DNA from: Candidatus Parcubacteria bacterium
Lineage (GTDB): Bacteria > Patescibacteriota > Minisyncoccia > Phycocordibacterales > CAIZLB01
Assembly (NCBI GenBank): GCA_014378965.1
Contig: JACMMR010000068.1
Span: 1 to 18,910, forward strand
Length of the DNA: 18,910 bases
Direction: 5' to 3'
The notes under the pieces are model-generated. The model worked only from the letters and a program-made list of their open reading frames with translations, was not told the DNA's origin and made no database searches. Each line of letters begins with the position of its first letter. The stretch's first letter is position 1. A program made the translations under genes and the position numbers. Below are positions 1 through 5,877 of this stretch, piece after piece.

Positions 1-989
1 CAAAGACTGGTGCAGAGGTGATAAAGACAATGGAGGGTAGTTATACAATAACTGTTCCATACCATAGATCAGATTTAAATCTAGCAGAAGATGTGGCTGA
101 CGAATTTTTAAGAAATAAAGGACATGAGTCATTGAAGTATGATGAGAATTTTAAAAATGATTTGATTCCAAGTAATGGTTTGGTGAATGAGACAGATACA
201 CTTATTTTCAACTTGAGAAAATTTTTCAAAGCAAAAGATTTTGATGAAGTTATACTGCACACCCTTGTTGATTCAAAAGTAAATGTAAATTCTATAAAAT
301 TAGAAAATTCACTAACAGCAGATAGGGATAGTTTACGTGGTGATTTGAAAAATAATATAGTTAAAGCAGTTGAGAATAATTTTAAACACTTGGATCTTGT
401 TTCAAAAAATACAGTGAAAGTATTTGAGATTGGAAAAGTATTTTCGCAAAGTGGAAATGACGTTGTTGAAGAAACTCACCTAGCGATAGTACTTGGTATG
501 GTAAAATGGCCGAAGGATAAAAGTGCTGAGGATGCGATGAGTGAGATCGTGACCGAGCTTGGCTTAGTGGGTGGAAAGATAGAGATTGTAAATAATATAA
601 TAATCTGTGAATTTAATTTGGAGAGTATTTCTCTTGACCATATTGAGCATGCCAATAATTATCTATCGGATAATGCACTGATTAAAGCTAAGAAATATAA
701 AAAAGGTTCTGACTATCCAGCAATGAGTCGTGATATGGCATTTTTCGTGAGTGATGACTTAGGTAAAGGGGAGGGAGATATAGAAAATATGATTAAGGAT
801 GAAGTTTCAAAACAGCCATTGATTGAAAATTATTTTAGGTTTGATATTTTTAAGAAGGATGGAAAGACTTCATATGCGTATAGGTTTGTGTTTCAGTCGT
901 ATGAGAAGACGTTGACTGAGGAGGAGACGAAGGGGGTGATGGGAGTGGTGGCTAGTGTTTTGGTTGGTGCGGGGTTTGAGGTAAGATAA
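1..989 (+). CDS. pheT: Phenylalanyl-tRNA synthetase beta subunit, C-terminal part (5' truncated by window)
   Basis: The reading frame is open to the left edge, with the first full codon at base 3, so only the last 328 residues are visible; the complete family is roughly 650-800 residues. PheT pairs with PheS to charge tRNA-Phe in the cytoplasm. The visible part starts at the end of a B5-type domain (VPYHRSDLNLAEDVADEF, like the family's VPSWRxDI...DLxEE pattern). It continues through the synthetase-like core (LVDSKVNVNS, RGDLKNNI, VFEIGKVF) and ends with an FDX-ACB tRNA-binding domain over about the last 95 residues (YPAMSRDMAFFV ... TSYAYRFVFQSYEKTLTEEE). The GTG at 18 is internal, not a start. 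The last 90 bases are visibly more G-rich than the rest. Function is assigned with high confidence from the C-terminal domain order. Confidence 0.95.
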   Translation, partial: KTGAEVIKTMEGSYTITVPYHRSDLNLAEDVADEFLRNKGHESLKYDENFKNDLIPSNGLVNETDTLIFNLRKFFKAKDFDEVILHTLVDSKVNVNSIKLENSLTADRDSLRGDLKNNIVKAVENNFKHLDLVSKNTVKVFEIGKVFSQSGNDVVEETHLAIVLGMVKWPKDKSAEDAMSEIVTELGLVGGKIEIVNNIIICEFNLESISLDHIEHANNYLSDNALIKAKKYKKGSDYPAMSRDMAFFVSDDLGKGEGDIENMIKDEVSKQPLIENYFRFDIFKKDGKTSYAYRFVFQSYEKTLTEEETKGVMGVVASVLVGAGFEVR

Positions 990-1095
990 GGTTAGTGTGA
1001 GTTTTTCTTTATTACTCTGATTTTAGCTGTAGCTTAATTGATTATTTTCATGTATAAAACTTCGGTATTTCTTTTGTTTTTCTTAACAACCTATT

Positions 1096-1104
1096 TGCTA
1101 ATAT
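1096..1104 (+). promoter_or_regulatory. Extended -10 promoter of the first PemK-like gene
   Basis: TGC followed by TAATAT lies 6 nt before the ATG at 1111, so the transcript would begin at or next to the start codon. A possible weak -35 (TTGTTT, 1074-1079) sits 19 bp upstream of the hexamer. There is no Shine-Dalgarno sequence. Confidence 0.55.
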
Positions 1105-1110
1105 GCTTGA

Positions 1111-1500
1111 ATGAATCTATACAACATATGGAATATAAAAAAACAAAAAATAAATAGTACTAGAGGATATCTGAATCCAAAAATTAGGGAGATTTGGTGG
1201 TATAATCTAGGTATGAATATAGGAAAAGAAATCTATGGAAATGGCATAGGTTTTTTAAGGCCTGTACTAGTTATAAACACAGAAATACCAAACATGTTTA
1301 TTGGGATACCCTTAACAACAAAATTATACGCAGGTAAACACAAAGTTTTTATATTTACAAATGATAATAAAAAACATGGTGTAATATTCTGCCAAATTAG
1401 AAGTTTCGATAGGAGAAGGCTGGTACATAAGATGTATACTTTATCTAAAAATAAATATAAAAAATTATTCAAACAGTTTAAAATCCTCTATATAAAGTAA
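1111..1500 (+). CDS. Orphan PemK/MazF-like protein, copy 1
   Basis: This 129-residue protein matches the PemK/MazF (CcdB-fold) endoribonuclease toxin pattern. REIWWYNLGMNIG (about residues 26-38) is the GEIWWVDLG strand; FLRPVLVIN is the RRPVLVIS strand; GIPLTTK is the VVPLTSK strand; CQIRSFDRRRL matches the family's QIRTIDKxRL. A short Trp/Lys-rich N-terminal helix (IWNIKKQKIN) precedes the domain, as in the second copy at 4282. Classical family members cleave mRNA and are held in check by a cognate antitoxin, but no antitoxin ORF lies upstream or downstream. The start is chosen because ATG 1111 follows a -10 box closely. A candidate antisense RNA terminates over the stop codon. Toxicity is not proven; it could be a domesticated regulator. 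Confidence 0.85.
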   Translation: MNLYNIWNIKKQKINSTRGYLNPKIREIWWYNLGMNIGKEIYGNGIGFLRPVLVINTEIPNMFIGIPLTTKLYAGKHKVFIFTNDNKKHGVIFCQIRSFDRRRLVHKMYTLSKNKYKKLFKQFKILYIK

Positions 1501-1557
1501 AACAACACCCAGTTTGGGTGATGCTGGCCCGAAGGCAAAGAGAGTATTACTCTCGTG
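1494..1557 (-). ncRNA. Candidate small RNA convergent with PemK copy 1
   Basis: Downstream of a minus-strand promoter (1564-1591) the sequence folds into three consecutive hairpins. Read on the minus strand these are GAGAG/CTCTC around a 5-nt loop (1554-1540), GCC/GGC closing a UUCG tetraloop (1536-1527), and CACCC/GGGTG around AAACT (1520-1506). The last hairpin is followed by TTGTTTTACTTT, which makes it an intrinsic terminator only on the minus strand. The terminator tract covers the PemK stop codon (1498-1500), so the RNA would overlap the 3' end of the toxin mRNA by a few bases. No ORF is present. The RNA is about 60 nt. Expression and function are inferred. The alternative is a structured 3' UTR of the plus-strand mRNA, but that strand has no U-tract. 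Confidence 0.45.
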
Positions 1558-1563
1558 CTTTAC

Positions 1564-1591
1564 ATAATATCAAATTTTTAAAATGTGTCAA
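1564..1591 (-). promoter_or_regulatory. Minus-strand promoter of candidate small RNA 1
   Basis: Read on the minus strand: TTGACA (1591-1586), a 16-bp spacer, then TATTAT (1569-1564) preceded by TGA, giving a consensus -35 plus an extended -10. It points away from the following plus-strand gene and into the structured region at the PemK 3' end. Confidence 0.5.
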
Positions 1592-1615
1592 ATGTAAGGA
1601 TGCAAAATAGAAATC

Positions 1616-1624
1616 TGCTACAAT
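1616..1624 (+). promoter_or_regulatory. Extended -10 promoter of the 119-residue unknown gene
   Basis: TGC followed by TACAAT, with 6 nt to the ATG at 1631; no good -35 and no Shine-Dalgarno site. Confidence 0.5.
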
Positions 1625-1630
1625 TAACCC

Positions 1631-1990
1631 ATGATAAAATTCGAAGACTCACACAACCCGGAAATACCAACAAGAGAACAAGTCATCATCATGTTTAAAC
1701 ATAACGCGGAATCTGCTGAATCAATAAACACCTATGACAAATGGCTTATTGAAAAAATGAAATCTGTAGATGAATCTGGAAGTGAATATTCTAGACTAAT
1801 CCTTAATATTGATGCAGCTGACTTATTAATAGAGTGCGGTATGATAGAGGATGCTAGTGCATATCTGAGCCTTACCTGGGATATGATGGAAAGTGAAATT
1901 GCTCGAGTAGTTGAAGAAAATATGTCCCAAGAACTATCAGATCTGCTAGATGCACTTAGAATCGTTACCGATAAGATAGATGATAGATAA
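1631..1990 (+). CDS. Small acidic helical protein of unknown function
   Basis: I do not recognise this 119-residue protein. It has no signal peptide, membrane segment or cysteine pair; its single Cys is in LLIECGMIEDASAYL. It is rich in Asp/Glu and predicted mainly helical, with a helix-turn-helix-repeat-like stretch (AADLLIECGMIEDASAYLSLTWDMMESEIARVVEE, here split: AADLLIECGM then IEDASAYLSL then TWDMMESEIA) reminiscent of TPR-type helical pairs but too short to assign. The ATG is supported by the extended -10 box 6 nt upstream. It stands alone between the first PemK-like gene and gyrB, on the same strand as both, 73 bp before gyrB. A cytoplasmic location is inferred. Coding status is supported by the promoter position and the clean uninterrupted frame. 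Confidence 0.7.
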   Translation: MIKFEDSHNPEIPTREQVIIMFKHNAESAESINTYDKWLIEKMKSVDESGSEYSRLILNIDAADLLIECGMIEDASAYLSLTWDMMESEIARVVEENMSQELSDLLDALRIVTDKIDDR

Positions 1991-2046
1991 ATCCAAAACT
2001 TCACAACAAAAACCCCAAAAAACCCTACCCACAACCCCGTCAAACA

Positions 2047-2055
2047 TGCTATAAT
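2047..2055 (+). promoter_or_regulatory. Extended -10 promoter of gyrB
   Basis: TGC followed by a perfect TATAAT, 8 nt before the ATG at 2064. The C-rich stretch upstream has no recognisable -35, so the TGn extension probably substitutes for it. The spacing implies a leaderless or nearly leaderless gyrB mRNA. Confidence 0.65.
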
Positions 2056-2063
2056 CAAACGAT

Positions 2064-4172
2064 ATGGCAGAAAAAAAACAAAAAGGCTATGACGCAGATT
2101 CAATCCAAGTCCTAGAGGGTCTAGAACCAGTTAGAAAGCGTCCGGGAATGTATATCGGTACCACAGGACCTGCAGGCCTTCACCACCTTATATGGGAAGT
2201 TTTTGACAACTGTCGAGATGAAGCCATGGGAGGTCACTCTGATCGTATCGAGGTCGCCCTATTACCTGACGGATATATGCGTATCGTCGATAACGGTCGA
2301 GGTATGCCAACGGGATTGCATCCTAAAACTAAAGTGTCAGCTGTTGAAACTATCATGACTGTTCTTCATGCTGGAGGAAAGTTCGGAGGTGATGGGTATA
2401 AAGTATCAGGAGGTTTACATGGTGTAGGTGCCTCTGTTGTTAATGCTCTTTCGATACATACTCGAGTTGAGGTTCATCAAAACGGTTCAAAGTTTATCCA
2501 AGAATATGAGATCGGTAAACCAAAATACGCACTTAAAAAAGTTGGTTCCTCAAAATTGCACGGTACTATCGTGACTTGGAAAGCCGATGAGACTATTTTC
2601 AAAGACGGTATCAACTATGATTGGCATACAATCGTTTCTCACTTGAGACAGCAAGCCTATCTTGTAAAAGGTTTGACTATAAACGTTATGGATCTCCGCG
2701 AATCAGGCATGAATGACAAGGAAGTCAAAAGACTTCTTGATGATTCAGTATATCTATATGATGAAAACCTCGTGTGTCCATCAATGTCATTTTATTTTGA
2801 AGGAGGACTTGCATCATTAGTTTCATTTTATAATCAGACGCAAAAATCTATTCATAAAAATGTTTTCTATATCGAAAAAGACTATACGTCAAAAGATAAA
2901 GGTGCTGAAGGGGTAAATGTTGGAGTTGAAGTTGCACTTCAATACACAGATGATATCAATACTCGCTTGGTAGCTTTTGCTAACAACACATACAACTCTG
3001 AAGGAGGAACACATATTACTGGATTTAAAACTGCCCTGACTCGTATACTAAACACATACGCTAAAAAAAGTAATCTAGTAAAAGATGATGAGTCATTTAC
3101 AGGAGACGATGTGCTTGAAGGTTTGTGTGCTGTTGTTTCTGTAAAATTACAAGAGATACAATTTGAGGGACAAACTAAAGCAAAGTTAGGATCAACTGAA
3201 GCACAGTCTGCAGTATCAAGTATATTCGGTGAGGCCTTTACAGAGTTCTTGGAGGAAAATCCAGACGATGCCAAACAAATCATCAGTAAAGTTGTTCTTG
3301 CGGTACGAGCTCGAAAAGCTGCAAAAGCTGCAAAAGATTCTATTCTCCGCAAAGGGGCATTAGAAGGAATGACACTTCCCGGTAAACTTTCTGATTGTCA
3401 AAGTAAAAAAGCTGAAGAGTCAGAATTGTTCATCGTTGAGGGAGACTCTGCTGGAGGAACTGCAGTTCAAGGAAGAAACCGAAAGACTCAAGCTGTGTTG
3501 CCACTAAGAGGAAAGATCTTAAACATTGAAAGAGCGAGACTTGATAAGATCTTAGCATCAGAACAGGTAAGAAACCTTGTGATTGCCCTAGGGACTGCTA
3601 TCGGTGATGTGTTTGATATCACAAAGCTTCGATACCATAAAGTTATTATTGCAACAGATGCCGACGTTGACGGCGCCCATATCAGAACATTGATTTTAAC
3701 TTTGCTATATAGATATTTTAGACCACTTATCGAAGGAGGCTTTATATATGTAGCTCAACCGCCACTATATAAGATTAAATATGGAAAAGAGGTTGGATAC
3801 TATTATTCAGATGCGGAAAAAGATGCGTATTTTAAAAAGATCGGTTACGAACAGGCTGATAATGATATAAAGGAAGGTGAAGATGACACCGACAATGTAG
3901 AAAATATAGAAGAGGAAGGAGGGGAAGAATCAAATTCAAAATCAAAAATAATAAAAAAACCTTATATCCAAAGATATAAAGGTCTCGGAGAAATGAATGC
4001 AGATGAGCTAGGTGAGACAACTATGGACCCAACAAAAAGAGTTTTGAAACAGGTGAGGATTGATGATATCGTGGCAACTGATAGAGTGATCGACGTATTG
4101 ATGGGAACTGATGTTCCGTCAAGAAAAAGTTTTATTCAGTCAAATGCGAGAACTGCCCGACTCGACGTCTAA
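2064..4172 (+). CDS. gyrB: DNA gyrase subunit B
   Basis: GyrB is the ATPase subunit of gyrase, which introduces negative supercoils together with GyrA. The 702 residues show all parts in order. The GHKL ATPase domain has RKRPGMYIG, then EVFDNCRDEA (Glu45 as general base, Asn49 for Mg), DNGRGMP and the lid GGLHGVGASVVNALS. The transducer follows, then TOPRIM with EGDSAGG near residue 458 and TDADVDGAHI near 530, and a C-terminal tail with QRYKGLGEMNADELGETTMDP. It lacks the large insert of E. coli GyrB. An acidic low-complexity stretch (about 600-630, many Glu/Asp) lies between TOPRIM and the YKGLGEMN segment. DNC at the ATPase Asn motif replaces the usual DNAI/DNSI. The tail sequence favours GyrB over ParE. 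A terminator follows at 4199. Confidence 0.97.
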   Translation: MAEKKQKGYDADSIQVLEGLEPVRKRPGMYIGTTGPAGLHHLIWEVFDNCRDEAMGGHSDRIEVALLPDGYMRIVDNGRGMPTGLHPKTKVSAVETIMTVLHAGGKFGGDGYKVSGGLHGVGASVVNALSIHTRVEVHQNGSKFIQEYEIGKPKYALKKVGSSKLHGTIVTWKADETIFKDGINYDWHTIVSHLRQQAYLVKGLTINVMDLRESGMNDKEVKRLLDDSVYLYDENLVCPSMSFYFEGGLASLVSFYNQTQKSIHKNVFYIEKDYTSKDKGAEGVNVGVEVALQYTDDINTRLVAFANNTYNSEGGTHITGFKTALTRILNTYAKKSNLVKDDESFTGDDVLEGLCAVVSVKLQEIQFEGQTKAKLGSTEAQSAVSSIFGEAFTEFLEENPDDAKQIISKVVLAVRARKAAKAAKDSILRKGALEGMTLPGKLSDCQSKKAEESELFIVEGDSAGGTAVQGRNRKTQAVLPLRGKILNIERARLDKILASEQVRNLVIALGTAIGDVFDITKLRYHKVIIATDADVDGAHIRTLILTLLYRYFRPLIEGGFIYVAQPPLYKIKYGKEVGYYYSDAEKDAYFKKIGYEQADNDIKEGEDDTDNVENIEEEGGEESNSKSKIIKKPYIQRYKGLGEMNADELGETTMDPTKRVLKQVRIDDIVATDRVIDVLMGTDVPSRKSFIQSNARTARLDV

Positions 4173-4198
4173 TAAAAAATTTATTTATTCTACAATAG

Positions 4199-4241
4199 AA
4201 AACTGACTAAAGAGAATTCTAAGGTTAGTTTTTTATTTTTT
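4199..4241 (+). terminator. Intrinsic terminator of gyrB
   Basis: A nine-pair stem (AAAACTGAC at 4199-4207 with GTTAGTTTT at 4224-4232, one G-T pair) is followed by a T-rich run to 4243. It starts 26 bp after the gyrB stop and runs directly into the region of the next gene. Confidence 0.75.
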
Positions 4242-4281
4242 CTTTATGAAAATTTTATCTATGTTTAGTTATTATTTATTA

Positions 4282-4674
4282 ATGATAAAAAGATTCATAG
4301 ATTGGATAATAGCAAAAATAATTATAGACAAGACTGAAAGAAGAGATTTTACTATAAATGAATATCAGGTTTTTTGGTGTTCTTTAGGGGAGAACATTGG
4401 TGACGAAGAAAATGGAAAAGGTGATTATTTTCGGCGTCCAGTTTTAGTCTTTAAAAAGTTTAATAATAATATTTTTTGGGGCACACCTCTGAGTACTAAA
4501 ATTAAAGATAATAAATATTATGTAAAAATTTTACTAAAAGATGAAGAAGTATCTGCTATGATATCTCAGCTTAGAGTTTTAAATACTAAAAGACTTGATG
4601 AGTATGTGGGTTATGTGTCTAGAGTAGATTTTATTAAAATACAAAACCGGATAATTGATATTATCCGGAGATGA
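4282..4674 (+). CDS. Orphan PemK/MazF-like protein, copy 2
   Basis: This is a PemK/MazF-fold protein of 130 residues from the chosen start. QVFWCSLGENIGD corresponds to the GEIWWCSLG strand, FRRPVLVFKKFN to the RRPVLV strand, WGTPLSTKI to PLTSK, and ISQLRVLNTKRLDEYVG to the QIRxxDxxRL segment. An upstream in-frame ATG at 4246 would add 12 residues but abuts the gyrB terminator T-run. ATG 4282 has TATTAT exactly 6 nt upstream (4270-4275) and aligns the N-terminal Trp/Lys helix with copy 1, so I prefer it. There is no antitoxin gene beside it; lexA is convergent. The last codons form a perfect 9-bp palindrome (4647-4668) that acts as a terminator on the opposite strand. The two copies have diverged strongly, so they are not a recent duplication. 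Ribonuclease activity is inferred from the family. Confidence 0.85.
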   Translation: MIKRFIDWIIAKIIIDKTERRDFTINEYQVFWCSLGENIGDEENGKGDYFRRPVLVFKKFNNNIFWGTPLSTKIKDNKYYVKILLKDEEVSAMISQLRVLNTKRLDEYVGYVSRVDFIKIQNRIIDIIRR

Positions 4675-4721
4675 TTTTGGTCGGACCGTTATGATCCTGA
4701 CATGTGGGATAACCCATTTGT
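4637..4721 (-). ncRNA. Candidate small RNA convergent with, and antisense to, PemK copy 2
   Basis: From a minus-strand promoter (4728-4755) the RNA would start near 4721. It contains the hairpin TGGG-TTAT-CCCA and a hairpin with arms GTCAGGA and TCCGAC (4699-4680 region). It ends in a perfect 9-bp stem (CCGGATAAT/ATTATCCGG, 4-nt loop, 4668-4647) followed by TTTTGTATTTT. The U-tract exists only on the minus strand, so this is a minus-strand terminator inside the PemK coding sequence. The last 38 or so nt of the RNA would be antisense to the PemK 3' end and stop codon. About 85 nt, no ORF. It has the same layout as the element at 1494-1557. Expression and role are inferred. Confidence 0.48.
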
Positions 4722-4727
4722 AGCTAT

Positions 4728-4755
4728 AGTTTAGCAAAAATAAAATCCTTGTCAA
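4728..4755 (-). promoter_or_regulatory. Minus-strand promoter of candidate small RNA 2
   Basis: Read on the minus strand: TTGACA (4755-4750), a 16-bp spacer, TAAACT (4733-4728) preceded by TGC. The -35, spacer length and TGn extension match the promoter of candidate RNA 1. The -35 touches the bidirectional terminator at 4756-4803 that lies downstream of lexA. Confidence 0.48.
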
Positions 4756-4803
4756 ATAAAACAAAAAACCTAGGTTGTAAGCTGACTAGGTTTTTTGTTT
4801 TAT
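4756..4803. terminator. Bidirectional terminator between PemK copy 2 and lexA
   Basis: A perfect 18-bp stem (4756-4773 with 4786-4803) around a 12-nt loop, containing runs of six A and six T that give a U-tract on either strand. It lies 15 bp after the lexA stop and serves the convergent genes. Confidence 0.85.
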
Positions 4804-4818
4804 GACTAAAATTCGTAA

Positions 4819-5385
4819 CTAGTATTTTCTAATCACTCCCTTAACAATAGCAACAATGGCAAATGACTCAGTAGGGTAGATATCTTTGAAATCTTTGTTC
4901 GCAGGTCTCAAGAATATCACTGATCCTTTCTTCTTAAAAAATTTCATTGTATATCCACCATCCACTTCCGCGATAACGATCTCTCCGTCTTTTGCTTCAT
5001 TCTTTTTCTCAACAATAACATAATCACCCTCCTTAATACCTTCTTCAATCATAGAGTCACCTTTAACTTCAAGTATGTAACTATTCTCTTTGTGAGGAAT
5101 CAGATACTTATCGATATCAATCATATCCAATAAATCCTCTTCAGCAAGAGAGGGTAGACCTGCTTCAACATATCCCAAGAACGGGACTTCATCCATACTC
5201 GCAGCTAAAGTTATTTTACCCTGGGTATCTTTGTTGAGCACACCAAGATCAACTAACTTGTTTATTAATTTATAAACAGCATTCTTTGATTTAAAACCAG
5301 TGAGTTTCATGATCTCGGCATACCCTGGCATGCGCTTGTATGTCTCGTAGAACGACAATATTTTCTTTTGGTAGGTTTTTATCAT
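4819..5385 (-). CDS. lexA: LexA repressor (SOS regulator)
   Basis: LexA represses DNA-damage genes and inactivates itself by RecA-stimulated cleavage. The 188 residues show an N-terminal winged-helix DNA-binding domain (residues 1-60; LTGFKSKNAVYKLINKLVDLG is the recognition region, 20 or fewer residues each side). The cleavage site is Ala75-Gly76 in GYVEAGLP, and the S24 peptidase domain has the Ser/Lys dyad: Ser111 in VKGDSM and Lys148 in YTMKFF. The ATG is 12 bp after the stop of a small ORF on the same strand, so the two form an operon. Transcription can come from the SOS-type promoter at 5605-5633 and possibly from an internal extended -10 (5397-5405). All residues needed for autoproteolysis are present, so it should be functional. 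Confidence 0.93.
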   Translation of the reverse strand: MIKTYQKKILSFYETYKRMPGYAEIMKLTGFKSKNAVYKLINKLVDLGVLNKDTQGKITLAASMDEVPFLGYVEAGLPSLAEEDLLDMIDIDKYLIPHKENSYILEVKGDSMIEEGIKEGDYVIVEKKNEAKDGEIVIAEVDGGYTMKFFKKKGSVIFLRPANKDFKDIYPTESFAIVAIVKGVIRKY

Positions 5386-5396
5386 ACTTGTACGTT

Positions 5397-5405
5397 ATTA
5401 TAGCA
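5397..5405 (-). promoter_or_regulatory. Possible internal promoter of lexA
   Basis: TGC followed by perfect TATAAT on the minus strand, 11 nt before the lexA ATG and overlapping the last codons of the small upstream ORF. No -35. It could give basal lexA expression independent of the operator-controlled promoter. Confidence 0.4.
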
Positions 5406-5598
5406 AGAATGAAGTTACCATGCGTGAAAGGCGATATTGCCATGTTGGACGAACCTCTGATCGAAGTTTTTGGAGGAGAGTTTTATGTCTTTTTGCCTCG
5501 GCTCGGTAAGCTAGGCCTTGGATGATTCTCATATCGATCTCATCGTTTACTTTGTTAATTTCTTTTTCTATTGTTGTTATTGTTTTATGTTTAGTCAT
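5398..5598 (-). CDS. Small SOS-operon protein upstream of lexA, function unknown
   Basis: A 66-residue basic, helical protein with no signal peptide. It has an N-terminal Glu/Lys helix (TIEKEINKVNDEIDMRI), then a basic segment (YRAEAKRHKTLLQKLRSEV) and a Trp/Tyr-containing tail ending in hydrophobic SFLL. I do not recognise the family. It is probably a real gene: the ATG lies exactly at the predicted transcription start of a consensus promoter (TTGACA, 17 bp, TATACT) whose spacer is an operator palindrome. Its stop is 12 bp before lexA, indicating co-transcription. By position it resembles small SOS-induced proteins of other bacteria, such as division inhibitors next to lexA, but it lacks the LysM or membrane features of YneA, so that role is a guess. 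Confidence 0.7.
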   Translation of the reverse strand: MTKHKTITTIEKEINKVNDEIDMRIIQGLAYRAEAKRHKTLLQKLRSEVRPTWQYRLSRMVTSFLL

Positions 5599-5604
5599 GA
5601 TTAT

Positions 5605-5633
5605 AGTATAGTGAACTGGAGTTCACCTGTCAA
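5605..5633 (-). promoter_or_regulatory. SOS promoter with LexA-type operator in the spacer
   Basis: Read on the minus strand: TTGACA (5633-5628), a 17-bp spacer, TATACT (5610-5605), then 6 nt to the ATG at 5598. The spacer contains the inverted repeat GTGAACTCCAGTTCAC (5626-5611; 7-bp arms, 2-nt centre). Its core GAAC-N4-GTTC is the known Gram-positive LexA (DinR) box pattern. Binding there would cover both promoter elements, giving tight repression and lexA autoregulation. The palindrome is directly visible; the identity of the binding protein is inferred from the adjacent lexA. Confidence 0.75.
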
Positions 5634-5654
5634 ATATTTTTGTACATAATAAAT

Positions 5655-5663
5655 TGTGGATAA
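5655..5663 (-). other. Single consensus DnaA box in an AT-rich gap
   Basis: The minus strand reads TTATCCACA, the perfect DnaA box. A degenerate relative (TTTTACACA) lies at 5673-5681 on the plus strand, and AAGTTGT/ACAACTT around it can form a 7-bp hairpin. The flanking 5640-5877 gap is very AT-rich and has no ORF. One good box is not enough to call a replication origin. Confidence 0.3.
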
Positions 5664-5773
5664 GTTGTTTCTATTTTACACAACTTTAAATAAAAAACAC
5701 GTTTAAAAAAATATTCAACAAATACACTACCTTATGGGTATTTTTTATTAATTTTAATGAAAGGTTCATCTTA

Positions 5774-5779
5774 TATAAT
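5774..5779 (+). promoter_or_regulatory. Possible -10 of the Gly/Ser-rich secreted protein gene
   Basis: TATAAT with no clear -35, about 98 nt upstream of the ATG at 5878. If used, the mRNA has an unusually long A-rich leader for this window, where most starts are nearly leaderless. Confidence 0.35.
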
Positions 5780-5877
5780 TTTTACAGGTCTAAATCTAAA
5801 TCAAAACCAAATAAATATTATTAGTAATTTAGGCCAATAAAAAATAAATTAAATAATAATAAAAAAAATAAAAAAAT

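Noticed and set aside
990..1095. Gap after pheT searched for a terminator or RNA gene
   Set aside because: Only a weak 4-bp stem before a T-rich stretch near 1010-1035; nothing I can support.
1497..1563. PemK gene plus 3' structure considered as an integron cassette with attC site
   Set aside because: The fold is several short hairpins rather than one long imperfect palindrome, and the RYYYAAC/GTTRRRY pair is absent.
1497..1563. Outer 8-bp stem GTAAAACA/TGCTTTAC closing the hairpins into a cloverleaf
   Set aside because: Real on DNA, but with the proposed minus-strand start near 1557 most of one arm would lie outside the RNA, so I did not use it as evidence for the RNA fold.
4105..4118. GGAACTGATGTTCC, a GAAC-N4-GTTC palindrome like a LexA box
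   Set aside because: Lies inside gyrB in a conserved coding motif (MGTDVP) with no promoter nearby; chance match.
4679..4699. TCATAA loop on the minus strand resembling a Met-type anticodon loop
   Set aside because: The surrounding D-arm, T-arm and acceptor stem are missing.
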